Positions 9,438 through 19,585 of a stretch of DNA of 64,000 nt are shown one piece after another. The stretch is from Hyphomicrobiales bacterium (GTDB lineage Bacteria > Pseudomonadota > Alphaproteobacteria > Rhizobiales > Rhizobiaceae). The notes beneath the pieces are model-generated. The model saw only the letters and a list, made by a program, of their open reading frames with translations, searched no databases and had not been told where the DNA came from. The position numbers were made by a program, and so were the translations under genes. The stretch spans positions 1 to 64,000 of the forward strand of contig PAPH01000034.1 of assembly GCA_002709005.1 (NCBI GenBank), given 5' to 3'. Within the stretch, counting starts at the first letter, position 1; every line of letters begins with the position of its first letter.

Positions 9438-12400
9438 CTATTCGGCGGCATCCCTCCTGAGAACCAGCCGCGGGCTGCGGTGCTCTTCCGCTTCCAGGCG
9501 CGCCAGACGCTCCTTCAGCGCGCCGATTTCCTCGGCATTGTTGGAGACGGTTGCCGACAGGTCCTCGCCTTCCTCGTCTTCCCTGGGGCCGACGAAACGC
9601 GAGAAAATCCGCGAGAGGAGCCGGGACAGGTCGTCCATGATCAGGAAGAAGGACGGCACCACGATGAGGCTGAGCACCGTCGAGACGATGATGCCGCCAA
9701 TCACGGCCACGGCCATCGGCGAGCGGAACGAACCGCCTTCGCCGACGCCGAGAGCGGAGGGCAGCATGCCAGCCGACATGGCGATCGAGGTCATGACGAT
9801 CGGCTGCGCGCGTTTCTTGCAGGCCTCGATCATCGCCGGCATCCGGTCCATCCCGTCGCGGATCATCTCGATCGCGAAGTCGACGAGGAGGATCGCGTTC
9901 TTGGTCACAATGCCCATCAGCATCAGGATGCCAATCAGCACCGGCATCGAGACCGAGTAGCCCGTCAGGATGAGACCGGCTGCGACCCCGCCAATGGCGA
10001 GCGGCAGAGAGAACAGGATGGTAAAGGGCTGGATCACGTCCTTGAACAGCAGGATCAGCACGGTCAGCACCAGCAGCAGACCCATCAGCATGGCATTGCG
10101 GAAGCTCGCGAGCAGTTCGGCCTGAACCTCCGCGTCGCCGCTTTCGAGCACGCTCACCGAAGCGGGAAGATCGGTGTTGTCGACGATCTCCAGGAAGTTC
10201 TTCTTGGCCGTATCGAGCGCGACGCCGATCGGCAGGCTCGCGCCGATTGTTGCCTGACGCTGGCGGTCGAAGCGGTTGATGGTGCTCGGACCCTGGGTGA
10301 TCTCGATGTCGGCCACCGCCTTCAGCGGAACGCTCGTGCCACTTGACGTCGCGACCTTCAGGTTGGCGATGCGGTCGAGATTGCTGCGGTAGTCGCGGTC
10401 GAGCTGGACGCGGATCGGAACCTGCCGGTCGTCGAGCGACATCTTGGCGAGTGCGGCGTTGACGTCGCCGATGGTGGCCACGCGCACGGTTTCGGCGATC
10501 TGGCTCGTCGTCACGCCAAGGCGGGCCGCCTCTTCGTCCTTCGGCCGCACCTGGATTTCCGGGCGGGGCAGGGCGCCCGACACGCTCACGCCGGTGAGCG
10601 TCGGGTTCTGCCGCAGCTTCGGTTCCAGCAGTGCCACTGCGCGGTCGATATCCGCTTCGTTTTCGGAGACCACATTGTAGGAGAGGTCGCGCTCACCGCG
10701 GTCGTTGAGCTTGTAGGCGCGCACGTCCGGAATGACGGCGAGCTTGTCGAAGACCTCGACCTCGATTTCGGCCTGTGAGCGGATACGCCCGTTTTCCGCC
10801 ATCCGCGGCAGCACATGACCGACCAGCGGCACGTTGTCGACGAAGCCGTTGACCAGCGTCTTGAGCATCGAATGCTCTTTCTTCTGCAACAGCACGGCGA
10901 GCGAGGCGCGCCGGATGTCGAGTTCGCCGCGCGGGGAGGTGCCGCCCAGGACAAAGACGTCCTCGACCCCTTCGATGGGCATGATCAGCTGCCGCATCTC
11001 TTCCGTGGTAAGATCGGTGTCTGCGAGTGTCGCGCCCGGCGGCAGCTCGACGCTGACCGAGATGCGCGAAACGTCATCCGGCGGCAGGAACGAGCCGGGG
11101 ATTTGCGCCATGAAATAGATCGCGACGCCGAGCATGGCGAAGGCCGCCAGCAGCGTGGTGTAGCGCCATCTCAGCGTATGCGAGATCAGGCCGGTATAAG
11201 CCTTCATGATCGGCCCCTTCGGCTCGCCATCCTCATGCGCGTCGGTTTCGCGCATCAGGTAGGCCGCCATCATCGGGGTGATCAGCCGGGCGACAAGCAG
11301 CGAGAAGAACACCGAGAAGGCGACGGTGAGGCCGAACTGCTCGAAATACTGGCCCGGAATGCCCGGCATGGAGGACACCGGCACGAAGACTGCGATGATG
11401 GTGAATGTCGTCGCGATCACCGCGAGGCCGATTTCGTCGGCAGCGTCCATCGCCGCGCGATAGGGCGTCTTGCCCATCTTGATGTGGCGGGAAATGTTCT
11501 CGATCTCGACGATCGCGTCATCGACGAGGATGCCCGTCGACAAGGTGATCGCCAAGAGGCTCACCAGATTGAGCGAGAAGCCGAGCGTTTCCATGATGTA
11601 GAAGGTCGGAATCGCCGACAGCGGCAGCGCCACGGCGGCGATCAGCGTCGCCCGCCAGTTCCGCAGGAACAGGAAGACCACCAGGACGGCCAGCAGCGCG
11701 CCTTCCACCAGCGTGTGCAGGGCGGATTCGTAGTTGCCGTAGGTGAAGAAGACGGTGTCGTCGACCGGCACGATCTCAACTTCGGGGTGTTTCTCCCGGA
11801 TCTCGGCGAGCTTTTCCTTCACTGCCTCGTCGACGGTGACTTCGCTTGCCCCCTTGGCGCGGAAGATGGCGAAGGCGACGAGCTGGTCGCCGTTGTAGCG
11901 GGCGAAGGAACGCAGTTCCTCGTAGCTGTCCTGCACGGTGCCGAGCTCCGAGAGCCGCACGAAACGCCCGTTCGGCAGCGAAATCGTCCTTTCGGCGAGA
12001 TCGCGCGGGGTCGAGGCGTCGCCGAGCGTGCGGATCGTCTGCCCGCGGTCGCCGATCTCGCCGCGGCCGCCGCCGAGATTGGTGTTGGTAGCGCGGAGCT
12101 GCCGGTTTACGTCGGCGGCGGTGATGCCGTAGCTGTCGAGCCGGGCGGGATCGAGCGCGACCATGACTTCGCGGTCGGCACCGCCGTAACGCTCAACCTT
12201 GCCCACGCCGTTGGCGCCCTGCAACGCGCGTTTGATGGTATTGTCGACGAACCACGAGGCTTCTTCCAGCGTCATGTTCGGCGCATGGACCGCATAGGTG
12301 AGGATGGCCTGGCCCTCGACATCGACGCGGGAGACGATCGGTTCCTCCACGTCGGCGGGGAGATCGCCGCGGATCTGGTCGATCTTGTCCTTGACGTCCT

Positions 12401-12716
12401 GCACCGCCTGATTGGTCGGGACTTCCATCTTGAACAGGATGGTCGTCTGCGACATTCCGTCGGAGACGGTCGAGAGAATGTCATCGATACCGGTGATCGA
12501 GGCCACAGCGTCCTCGATTTCCTTGGTCACCTGCGCTTCGAGCTCCGACGGCGCGGCGCCCGGCTGGGTAACCACGACCGAGACCAGCGGCACATCGATG
12601 TTCGGAAACCGCGTGATCGGCAGCGAGAAGAAGGACTGCACTCCCAGCACCACGAGCAGCACGAAGGCCAGCATCGGCGCGATCGGATTGCGGATGGACC
12701 ATGCTGAAAAGTTCAT
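9438..12716 (-). CDS. RND efflux permease (HAE1 family)
   Basis: The 1092-residue inner-membrane pump would export drugs or toxic metabolites by proton antiport, probably with an outer-membrane channel encoded elsewhere. The N-terminal helix (SIRNPIAPMLAFVLLVVLG), the PNIDVPLVSV segment, the porter domains, and the two sets of membrane helices (TLVEGALLAVLVVFLFLRNWRA; LLVLTVLILLF) are in the expected order. The acidic pair in TGILVDDAIVEIENI is the family's proton relay. The C-terminus has a soluble, charged tail of about 60 residues. It starts 19 bases after the fusion protein gene and completes a TetR-MFP-RND operon. The substrate cannot be told. Confidence 0.93.
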   Translation of the reverse strand: MNFSAWSIRNPIAPMLAFVLLVVLGVQSFFSLPITRFPNIDVPLVSVVVTQPGAAPSELEAQVTKEIEDAVASITGIDDILSTVSDGMSQTTILFKMEVPTNQAVQDVKDKIDQIRGDLPADVEEPIVSRVDVEGQAILTYAVHAPNMTLEEASWFVDNTIKRALQGANGVGKVERYGGADREVMVALDPARLDSYGITAADVNRQLRATNTNLGGGRGEIGDRGQTIRTLGDASTPRDLAERTISLPNGRFVRLSELGTVQDSYEELRSFARYNGDQLVAFAIFRAKGASEVTVDEAVKEKLAEIREKHPEVEIVPVDDTVFFTYGNYESALHTLVEGALLAVLVVFLFLRNWRATLIAAVALPLSAIPTFYIMETLGFSLNLVSLLAITLSTGILVDDAIVEIENISRHIKMGKTPYRAAMDAADEIGLAVIATTFTIIAVFVPVSSMPGIPGQYFEQFGLTVAFSVFFSLLVARLITPMMAAYLMRETDAHEDGEPKGPIMKAYTGLISHTLRWRYTTLLAAFAMLGVAIYFMAQIPGSFLPPDDVSRISVSVELPPGATLADTDLTTEEMRQLIMPIEGVEDVFVLGGTSPRGELDIRRASLAVLLQKKEHSMLKTLVNGFVDNVPLVGHVLPRMAENGRIRSQAEIEVEVFDKLAVIPDVRAYKLNDRGERDLSYNVVSENEADIDRAVALLEPKLRQNPTLTGVSVSGALPRPEIQVRPKDEEAARLGVTTSQIAETVRVATIGDVNAALAKMSLDDRQVPIRVQLDRDYRSNLDRIANLKVATSSGTSVPLKAVADIEITQGPSTINRFDRQRQATIGASLPIGVALDTAKKNFLEIVDNTDLPASVSVLESGDAEVQAELLASFRNAMLMGLLLVLTVLILLFKDVIQPFTILFSLPLAIGGVAAGLILTGYSVSMPVLIGILMLMGIVTKNAILLVDFAIEMIRDGMDRMPAMIEACKKRAQPIVMTSIAMSAGMLPSALGVGEGGSFRSPMAVAVIGGIIVSTVLSLIVVPSFFLIMDDLSRLLSRIFSRFVGPREDEEGEDLSATVSNNAEEIGALKERLARLEAEEHRSPRLVLRRDAAE

Positions 12717-12735
12717 GTCGGTCGCTCCTGCTCGG

Positions 12736-13926
12736 CTATTCGGCTATCGCCGCGGTGGTTTCGGGATCATCCGAGACGACGGGATTGACCCGGTCGCCGT
12801 CGCGCACGAAGGCGCCGGCCTTGGCGACGATCAGATCGCCGGCCGAAAGGCCCTTGGTGATTTCGATACGGTCGCCGTCGCGAATTCCGGTCTCGACCTC
12901 GGTCCTGCGCGCCTGACCGTCGGACAGGAGAAGAACGCTGGCGCCTTCGCGCGACAGGCTGACGGAGGTGATCGGGACGGTCACCCCTTCGCGTTTCTCG
13001 GCAATGATCTCGGCTTCGGCGAAGAGGCCCGATTTGAGGCCCGTGGAATCCTCGAAGTCGATGCGCACGGTGCCGAGCCGCGAGGTGGCGCTGAGCGTCG
13101 GTTCGACCAGGCGGACGCTCCCTTCCCGCGGCTCCTTGAGTCCCGAAACGTCGATCTTGGCGGGCATGCCCGGCTCGATGCGGAGGATGTCGGTTTCCGA
13201 CACGTCGGCCCTGAGTTCCAGCTTGCCGTCGCGGATCATCGTGAACATCGCGCCGGCGGACGCGCTGGCAATCGTGCCCACCTTCGCCGCGCGCACGGTG
13301 ATGACGCCATCGGATGGCGCTTTGACTTCGGTGCGGGCAAGACGCAGATCGATATCCTTGATCTGGGCTTCGACCACGTCGATATCGGCCTGACCGACCT
13401 TGATGGATTCCTCGACCGAGCGCACCTTGGCGCGTCCGGCCACGGCCTGGGCGTCCGCCTGGTCGGCCTGAACGGTCGAATATGTGCCGTTCTTTGCGAG
13501 CTGTTCGGCGCGGCGCGCGGTCTTTTCGAGCTCGGTCGTGTTGGCCTCGACCTCGACCTTCTGCGCCTCCAGCTGGGCCAGTGCGGCTTCGGCCTTCGCC
13601 TTGTTGGCTATGAGTTGGCTCTTCTGCAGAACGAGCTGGTCGTCGGAAAGCCGCGCCAGCACGTCGCCCTTTTTCACCGTCTCGCCGACGTCCACCAGAA
13701 GTTCGTCGATCGCCAGGCCTTCGACCTGGGGCTGGACGAGGATTTCCTCTTCCGCTGCAATCAGTCCGTTGACCAGAATACGGTCGGTCATGGTGCCCGA
13801 TTCCGCCCTGACGGCGATGATCGACGGCGCGAGATTGGTCTGCGCCGGCTCGGCCGGCTCCTCGGCGGCGAGCGCCGGGAAGACGGAAAGCGAGAAGGCT
13901 ATTGCGAGGGGTGCGATCCGGTTCAT
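12736..13926 (-). CDS. RND efflux periplasmic adaptor (membrane fusion protein)
   Basis: The 396-residue adaptor starts with a signal peptide (MNRIAPLAIAFSLSVFPALAA). It then has a lipoyl-like half (ILVQPQVEGLAIDELLVDVGETVKKGDVLARL), a helical hairpin with Glu/Ala/Lys heptads at about residues 100-180, the second lipoyl half (VKAPSDGVITVRAAKVG), and beta-barrel and membrane-proximal domains. It links the pump to an outer-membrane channel. There is no lipobox cysteine after the signal, so it is probably not a lipoprotein. Its ATG overlaps the TetR stop by 4 bases, showing translational coupling. Confidence 0.92.
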   Translation of the reverse strand: MNRIAPLAIAFSLSVFPALAAEEPAEPAQTNLAPSIIAVRAESGTMTDRILVNGLIAAEEEILVQPQVEGLAIDELLVDVGETVKKGDVLARLSDDQLVLQKSQLIANKAKAEAALAQLEAQKVEVEANTTELEKTARRAEQLAKNGTYSTVQADQADAQAVAGRAKVRSVEESIKVGQADIDVVEAQIKDIDLRLARTEVKAPSDGVITVRAAKVGTIASASAGAMFTMIRDGKLELRADVSETDILRIEPGMPAKIDVSGLKEPREGSVRLVEPTLSATSRLGTVRIDFEDSTGLKSGLFAEAEIIAEKREGVTVPITSVSLSREGASVLLLSDGQARRTEVETGIRDGDRIEITKGLSAGDLIVAKAGAFVRDGDRVNPVVSDDPETTAAIAE

Positions 13927-14564
13927 TTGGAGTGGACCTCTTCGTCGGATTTGATGATGGCCGAGGCCTCGAACGCCAGGCGCAAGGTCTTGAACACGAG
14001 CTGGCCGAGGGCTTTATCTGCTTCCGGGTTCTTGTCGAGTGCGCAGTAGCGGCGCTGGGCAAAGCCGTGGAGCATCAGCAGGATCAGATGAGTATGCTGC
14101 TCATAGCGCGCGATATCTGCGTCTGACGTGCCGCCATCGATGCGTACAAGCGCCCGGATGATCCTTTCGCGGATGGTGCGTTCCATCTTCCGCTTGACCT
14201 CGGCGATCTCCGGCACGCGGAACGAGGCCGCCTGTATCTCCGTCCAGAGTGCGGCCTCTTCATTGCTAAGATTTTCGATGTGGTTGCTGAGCTTGGCGAG
14301 GAACACCGCGCGCGGGTCTTCCGCGCATTCGATTTCCGCGAACTCGGCTTCGAGTCCGTCCATGTCGAGCTGGACCATCGCCTGGATGATCGCGTTCTTC
14401 GACGGGAAGTAGCGGTAGAAATTACCCACGCTCATCTGCGCGGCCTGCGCCAGATCCTGCATGGATGCGCCGTCGAAACCCTTGGAGGCGAAAACGGATT
14501 TCACCGCGGCGAGGATTTCGAGCACCTTCTGGTTCGAGAAATCGATGGTTGGCGCATCCATCAT
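13923..14564 (-). CDS. TetR/AcrR family repressor of the RND operon
   Basis: The 213-residue protein has an N-terminal helix-turn-helix (GASMQDLAQAAQMSVGNFYRYFPSKNAII) and a helical ligand domain. It is the first gene of the operon, so it probably represses its own transcription together with the pump genes. An ideal operator sits inside the predicted promoter. I start it at the ATG pair at 14564/14561 because the predicted transcript begins near 14607. The longer frame to 14615 would need the TATATT box to lie in the coding sequence. Confidence 0.9.
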   Translation of the reverse strand: MMDAPTIDFSNQKVLEILAAVKSVFASKGFDGASMQDLAQAAQMSVGNFYRYFPSKNAIIQAMVQLDMDGLEAEFAEIECAEDPRAVFLAKLSNHIENLSNEEAALWTEIQAASFRVPEIAEVKRKMERTIRERIIRALVRIDGGTSDADIARYEQHTHLILLMLHGFAQRRYCALDKNPEADKALGQLVFKTLRLAFEASAIIKSDEEVHSK

Positions 14565-14613
14565 GGTGTTTGGGTCCCCGAATATCGCATGAGCGGCACT
14601 GGCTTTGCGCTGC

Positions 14614-14641
14614 AATATAATGAATGAACATTCATTCGCAA
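14614..14641 (-). promoter_or_regulatory. Promoter and TetR operator for the RND operon
   Basis: Reading the minus strand, TTGCGA (14641-14636), 16 bases, TATATT (14619-14614) makes a good sigma-70 promoter. The palindrome GAATGA-N4-TCATTC (14622-14637) fills the spacer between the two boxes, so a bound TetR dimer would block RNA polymerase directly. Confidence 0.75.
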
Positions 14642-14742
14642 CCGGGGACGATGCGCAAAGACGCCGTTTTTTGCCGTTGTTATTGGAAATCCTTGATAAA
14701 TTTTTACAGGAATTCCGCGTATTTGATCCTCTGAAACGGCAA

Positions 14743-14770
14743 GGCCCGCGGAACTGGAGCTCCGCGGGCC
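14743..14770 (-). terminator. Hairpin after gcvP
   Basis: Ten-base perfect arms (GGCCCGCGGA / TCCGCGGGCC) enclose an 8-base loop, 24 bases beyond the gcvP stop. The U-tract is poor, so termination may be inefficient or the hairpin may act mainly as a 3' stabiliser. Confidence 0.55.
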
Positions 14771-14794
14771 ACTCTTGACGAGACGCCGAGGTTT

Positions 14795-17647
14795 TTACTC
14801 GGCGACTTCCAGATATTCGGTCATCGGCGGACAGGAACAGACAAGATTGCGGTCGCCATAGACGTTATCGACCCGGTTGACGGGGGGGAAGTATTTGGCG
14901 TTGCGCATGGAGCCGGCGGGAAAGCAGCCTGTTTCACGGTCATAGGGGCGGTCCCATGCGCCGACCAGGTCCTCGATCGTGTGCGGGGCGTTCCTGAGAG
15001 GGTTGTTCTCCCGGTCCATCTCGCCGGTCTCGATCGCCCGGGCCTCTTCGCGGATGGCGAGCATGGCCGCGCAGAACCGGTCGATCTCCGCCTTGGTTTC
15101 CGACTCCGTCGGCTCGATCATCAGCGTGCCGGCCACCGGCCAGCTCATGGTCGGCGCGTGGAAGCCGCAATCCATCAGCCGCTTGGCGACGTCCTCGACG
15201 CTGACCCCCGCGCTGTCGTCGAGCGGGCGCGTGTCGAGGATGCACTCGTGCGCGACCCGGCCACTCTTCGAGGTGTAGAGGATGTCGTAGGCGCCGGAGA
15301 GCCGGGCCGCGATGTAGTTGGCGTTCAGGATCGCGATGCGTGTGGCCTGCGTCAGCCCTTCGCCGCCCATCATCAGACAGTAGGCCCAGGAGATCGGCAG
15401 GATCGAGGCCGAACCATAGGGAGCGGCGGAGACCGCACCCGGCTTGCCGTCTGTGGCTGAATGGCCCGGAAGGAACGGCGCCAGATGCGCCTTCACGCCG
15501 ATCGGCCCCATGCCGGGCCCCCCGCCGCCATGGGGAATGCAGAAGGTCTTGTGCAGGTTGAGGTGGCTGACATCCGAGCCGATATCGCCCGGACGCGACA
15601 ACCCGACCATGGCGTTGAGATTGGCCCCGTCGAGATAGACCTGGCCGCCATTGTCGTGGGTGATCTTGCAGACCTCCTGAACGGTGTCCTCGAAGACGCC
15701 GTGGGTGGAGGGGTAGGTGATCATGCAGCAAGACAGCTCGTCGCGGTATTTCTCCGCCTTGGCGCGGAAGTCGTCGAGGTCGATGTCGCCGTTCTGCCGA
15801 GTGCCGACTGGAACGACGGTCATTCCCGCCATCTGCGCCGAGGCCGGATTGGTGCCGTGCGCCGATGTGGGAATCAGGCAGATCTTGCGGTGCGGTTCGC
15901 CACGCGATTCATGCCACGCACGGATCGTCATCAGCCCTGCATATTCGCCCTGTGCGCCGGAATTGGGCTGCATCGACATCGCGTCGTAACCGGTGACCTG
16001 GCACAGCTTGTCGCTCAGATCCTCGATCATCGCCTTGTAGCCCTCGGCCTGGTCGGCCGGGGCGAAGGGATGCATCTCGGCGAACTCCGGCCAGCTTATA
16101 GCCAGCATCTCGGCCGTCGCGTTGAGCTTCATCGTGCACGAACCGAGCGGAATCATCGCCCGGTCGAGCGCCAGATCCTTGTCCGAGAGCCGGCGGATAT
16201 AGCGGGTCATCTCGCTTTCCGCGCGGTTCATGTGAAAGACCGGATGGGTCATGAACTCGGAAGTGCGCGACATCGCATCGGTGATTGCGGGCCCGGTTTC
16301 GATATCGGCGAATTTCATGTCGCCACCGAAAGCCCGCCAGACGGCTTCGATCGTCTTCGGCCGGGTGATCTCGTCGCAGGAAATGCCGATCTGCTCCGCG
16401 CCGATACGGCGCAGGTTGATGCCTTCGCCGAGAGCCGCGCCCATGATGACGTTCTGCTTGTCGCCGACATTGACGGTGATCGTGTCGAAGAATTCCTCCG
16501 TCTCCACCGTGAAGCCGAGCTCTTTCAAGCCGGCCGCCAGCGTGGCCGCCTTCATGTGGATGCGGCCGGCGATCGCGCGGATGCCGACGGGCCCGTGGAA
16601 GACGCCGTACATCGAGGCTATCACCGCGAGCAGCACCTGCGCGGTGCAGATGTTCGACGTCGCCTTCTCGCGGCGGATATGCTGTTCGCGGGTCTGCAGC
16701 GCCAGCCGATAGGCCTGGTTGCCGCGCGCGTCGACCGTGACGCCGACGAGCCGGCCGGGCATTGAACGCTTCCAGGTGTCGCGCACCGCCATAAAGGCCG
16801 CGTGAGGCCCGCCATAGCCCATCGGCACGCCAAAGCGCTGCGCCGAGCCGATGGCGATGTCGGCGCCCATGTCGCCCGGCGACTTGATGAGCGCGAGCGC
16901 CATCGGGTCGCAGGCGAGCGTGGCGATCGCTTTTTCCTCGTGCAGCCTGGAGATCACTTGCGTGAAATCGCGCACGTCACCATTGGTGCCCGGGTACTGG
17001 AACACAGCGCCATAGACGCTCGCCGGATCGAGTTCGGCGAACGGATCGCCGACGACGATCTCCAGGCCCAGCGGCTCGGCGCGGGTACGGATCACGTCGA
17101 TGGTCTGCGGATGGCAGTCACTGTCGACGAAGAAGGTCGTGCTCTTCGACTTGGACACCCGGTGCGCCATCGCCATGGCTTCCGCCGCCGCGGTCGCCTC
17201 GTCGAGGAGCGAGGCGTTGGCGATGTCGAGCCCGGTCAGATCGGCGATCATCGTCTGGAAGTTCAGGAGCGCCTCGAGCCGGCCCTGGCTGATTTCCGGC
17301 TGGTAGGGCGTATAGGCGGTGTACCAGGCGGGGTTTTCCAGGATGCAGCGCTGGATCACCGGTGGCATGACCGTGCCATAATAGCCCTGCCCGATCATCG
17401 AGGTCATGACCTTGTTGCGCTTGGCGATCGACCGGAGATGGTCGAGCACCTCGCGCTCGCTCATCGGATCGCCCCAGTCGAGCGGCGTCTTCTGCCGGAT
17501 GGAGGCCGGAATAGTCTCGTCGATCAACTGGTTGACGGAATTGACGCCGATCGTCTCCAGCATCGCATCCATCTCGACCGGAGAGGGGCCGATATGGCGG
17601 CGGTTGGCGAAGTCGTAGGGATTATAATCGGATAGCTTGACGGCCAT
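14795..17647 (-). CDS. gcvP: Glycine dehydrogenase (decarboxylating), P protein
   Basis: The 950-residue homodimer-type P protein decarboxylates glycine and passes the aminomethyl group to GcvH lipoamide. The N-terminal [15 protein letters not shown], the [15 protein letters not shown] segment and the PLP site [22 protein letters not shown], with its lysine in LHKT, are all present. The length is normal for a single-chain P protein. It is the last gene of the gcvT-gcvH-gcvP operon, starting 9 bases after gcvH, under the glycine riboswitch at 19.3 kb. Confidence 0.98.
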   Translation of the reverse strand: MAVKLSDYNPYDFANRRHIGPSPVEMDAMLETIGVNSVNQLIDETIPASIRQKTPLDWGDPMSEREVLDHLRSIAKRNKVMTSMIGQGYYGTVMPPVIQRCILENPAWYTAYTPYQPEISQGRLEALLNFQTMIADLTGLDIANASLLDEATAAAEAMAMAHRVSKSKSTTFFVDSDCHPQTIDVIRTRAEPLGLEIVVGDPFAELDPASVYGAVFQYPGTNGDVRDFTQVISRLHEEKAIATLACDPMALALIKSPGDMGADIAIGSAQRFGVPMGYGGPHAAFMAVRDTWKRSMPGRLVGVTVDARGNQAYRLALQTREQHIRREKATSNICTAQVLLAVIASMYGVFHGPVGIRAIAGRIHMKAATLAAGLKELGFTVETEEFFDTITVNVGDKQNVIMGAALGEGINLRRIGAEQIGISCDEITRPKTIEAVWRAFGGDMKFADIETGPAITDAMSRTSEFMTHPVFHMNRAESEMTRYIRRLSDKDLALDRAMIPLGSCTMKLNATAEMLAISWPEFAEMHPFAPADQAEGYKAMIEDLSDKLCQVTGYDAMSMQPNSGAQGEYAGLMTIRAWHESRGEPHRKICLIPTSAHGTNPASAQMAGMTVVPVGTRQNGDIDLDDFRAKAEKYRDELSCCMITYPSTHGVFEDTVQEVCKITHDNGGQVYLDGANLNAMVGLSRPGDIGSDVSHLNLHKTFCIPHGGGGPGMGPIGVKAHLAPFLPGHSATDGKPGAVSAAPYGSASILPISWAYCLMMGGEGLTQATRIAILNANYIAARLSGAYDILYTSKSGRVAHECILDTRPLDDSAGVSVEDVAKRLMDCGFHAPTMSWPVAGTLMIEPTESETKAEIDRFCAAMLAIREEARAIETGEMDRENNPLRNAPHTIEDLVGAWDRPYDRETGCFPAGSMRNAKYFPPVNRVDNVYGDRNLVCSCPPMTEYLEVAE

Positions 17648-17656
17648 GCTGGATCC

Positions 17657-18019
17657 TCAGTCGATGATCGACTTGTAGGCGGCTTCATCGAGAAGGGCCT
17701 CGATGTCGGAGGGATTGGCGAGCTTGAGCTTGAAGAACCAGCCTTCGCCCGCGGGGTCCGAATTGACGAGCGACGGGTCGTTGACGATCGCCTCGTTGAC
17801 TTCGGTGATCTCGCCCTTGAGCGGGCAATAGACTTCGGAAGCGGCCTTCACGGATTCCACGGTCGCTGCTTCGTCGCCCTTGTCGAACTCGGCACCTGCC
17901 TCTGGCAGTTCGACGAAAACGAGATCGCCGAGTTGTTCGGCAGCGTGTGCGGTAATGCCGACGGTCGCGACATCGCCGTCGAGTTTCAGCCATTCGTGGT
18001 CTTCGGTGTATTTGATCAT
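17657..18019 (-). CDS. gcvH: Glycine cleavage system H protein
   Basis: The 120-residue lipoyl carrier shuttles the aminomethyl group between P, T and L proteins. The start ([23 protein letters not shown]) and the lipoylation site [16 protein letters not shown], where the lysine of ESVKA carries lipoate, are textbook. It lies 21 bases after gcvT and 9 before gcvP. Confidence 0.98.
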   Translation of the reverse strand: MIKYTEDHEWLKLDGDVATVGITAHAAEQLGDLVFVELPEAGAEFDKGDEAATVESVKAASEVYCPLKGEITEVNEAIVNDPSLVNSDPAGEGWFFKLKLANPSDIEALLDEAAYKSIID

Positions 18020-18040
18020 TGGATGGTTCCCGTCTGAAGC

Positions 18041-19180
18041 TCAGCGTTTGTAGGTATTTTGGACGAAGGGGAGGGCGGCGACCCGAAGCGGCATGCGCTT
18101 GCCGCGCACTTCGGCGTAGACGATCGTGCCGGGCTCACCCTGCGCACTCGGCACGTAGCCCATGGAGACCGGACCGCCATAGGACGGCCCGAAGCCGCCG
18201 GAAGTGACCTTGCCAAATGGCTCGGCCGCCGTCTCGTCGGCGAAGAGATCGGCGCCTTCACGCACCGGCGCGCGTCCCTCGGGGGCGAGGCCCACACGGA
18301 CGCGGTCCGTGCCGTTTTCAAATTGCGCCAGGATGATCTGCGCGCCCGGGAAGCCTCCGGCGCGTTCACCGCCGGTGCGCCGAACCTTCTGGATGGCCCA
18401 TTTGAGAGCGGCTTCCACCGGTGTGGTGGTCATGTCGATGTCGTGGCCGTAGAGACACAGCCCCGCCTCGAGACGCAGGGAGTCGCGCGCGCCGAGCCCG
18501 ATCGCCTCGACCCGGACGTCGGAAAGAAGCTTGCGGGCAAGCGCTTCCGCATCACCCGCCGCAACCGAGATCTCGTAGCCGTCCTCGCCGGTATAGCCGG
18601 AGCGGGAAACGACCGCGGGAATGCCGTCGAGATCGACCTCGCGTACATCCATGAACGTCATTTCCCCAACGTCGGCCGAGAGTGCGCCTAGCACGTTTTC
18701 CGCTTCCGGCCCCTGGAGCGCGATCAGTCCGCGCTCGAAAGGGGCCTCGATCTCGCAGCTGTCCGAACAGGCAGCGCGGATGAGATCGAGATCCTGCTCC
18801 TTGCAGGCGGCGTTGACGACCACATAGAGATGGTCGCCGCGATTGGCGACCATGAAGTCGTCGTAAAGCCCGCCGTCCTCATTGGTGAAGAGGCCGTAGC
18901 GCTGGCGGCCCTCCTTCAGGCCGAGGACGTCCACCGGTGTGATGGTTTCGAGCGCGCGCGCCGCGTCGGCGATGTTGCCGCTCTTCGGACGAAGAACGAT
19001 CTGTCCCATGTGGGAGACGTCGAAAAGCCCGGCGGAGGCGCGGGTATGGAGATGTTCCTTGAGAACGCCGAGCGGGTACTGGACGGGCATGTCGTAGCCC
19101 GCGAAGCCCACCATCTTGGCGCCGAGTTCGACATGAAGGTCGTGAAGGGGAGTTATCGAAAGGGGTTTGTCAGTTTCCAC
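18041..19180 (-). CDS. gcvT: Glycine cleavage system T protein (aminomethyltransferase)
   Basis: The 379-residue T protein transfers the methylene group to tetrahydrofolate and releases ammonia. Typical motifs are TPLHDLHVELGAKMVGFAGYDMPVQY, ASAGLFDVSHMGQ and the late SGGFGPSYGGPVSMGYV. I start it at the GTG at 19180 because there the conserved N-terminus begins. The same frame is open to 19471, but that extension is only a read-through of the riboswitch and is not protein. It is the first gene of the operon. Confidence 0.95.
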   Translation of the reverse strand: METDKPLSITPLHDLHVELGAKMVGFAGYDMPVQYPLGVLKEHLHTRASAGLFDVSHMGQIVLRPKSGNIADAARALETITPVDVLGLKEGRQRYGLFTNEDGGLYDDFMVANRGDHLYVVVNAACKEQDLDLIRAACSDSCEIEAPFERGLIALQGPEAENVLGALSADVGEMTFMDVREVDLDGIPAVVSRSGYTGEDGYEISVAAGDAEALARKLLSDVRVEAIGLGARDSLRLEAGLCLYGHDIDMTTTPVEAALKWAIQKVRRTGGERAGGFPGAQIILAQFENGTDRVRVGLAPEGRAPVREGADLFADETAAEPFGKVTSGGFGPSYGGPVSMGYVPSAQGEPGTIVYAEVRGKRMPLRVAALPFVQNTYKR

Positions 19181-19258
19181 TGGCAATCTCACACGAGTGT
19201 GCAGGCATGGCCGTGCACGGGGCAAAGTTATCGGACGGCGAGCGCCCGGATTCATACC

Positions 19259-19411
19259 CCCTCTGTCCTTGCGCCTGAGATTGCTATCCCTTCGGCCGGC
19301 GCGGTCAAACGCCTGTCTCCAGAGTCCGTTGAGCCCGCTGGTCCTTTCGCCTGAGAGTTTCCGGGGCGGTTGCTCCTTCGGCACCGGCGCGTGGCCAGCT
19401 TCTCCCAACGG
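19259..19411 (-). ncRNA. Tandem glycine riboswitch
   Basis: Two similar aptamers lie upstream of gcvT. Aptamer 1 (19411-19326) is closed by a perfect 6-bp stem (CCGTTG/CAACGG), and aptamer 2 (19325-19259) by CTCTG/CAGAG. Both contain the conserved GCCGAAGG, the CTCAGGC element and the AAGGAC segment of the glycine class. Roughly 75 bases separate aptamer 2 from the gcvT start. Glycine binding is expected to switch the gcv operon on. Confidence 0.95.
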
Positions 19412-19585
19412 GTGGATAAATGTTCGCGTAATCGCGCGGCGAATGCAAGGGCGATTAGGAGGCAGAGTCAAAACTCACAGGAATCTGCATTCGCTTGCGC
19501 GACCTGGAGTATTCCATCCGCGCCCTCCTGGCTTGTCTGCGTCGCGGCCCCATGCGAAAGGAAGCCGAAAACCACAGGACTACGC

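Noticed and set aside
10815-12707. Open frame of 630 codons on the plus strand opposite the RND pump gene
   Set aside because: It is His/Asp/Arg-rich without any domain pattern and lies fully antisense to a clear RND permease; high-GC codon bias makes such shadows.
15461-16765. Plus-strand frame of 434 codons opposite gcvP
   Set aside because: Antisense shadow of gcvP; no domain and no ribosome site.
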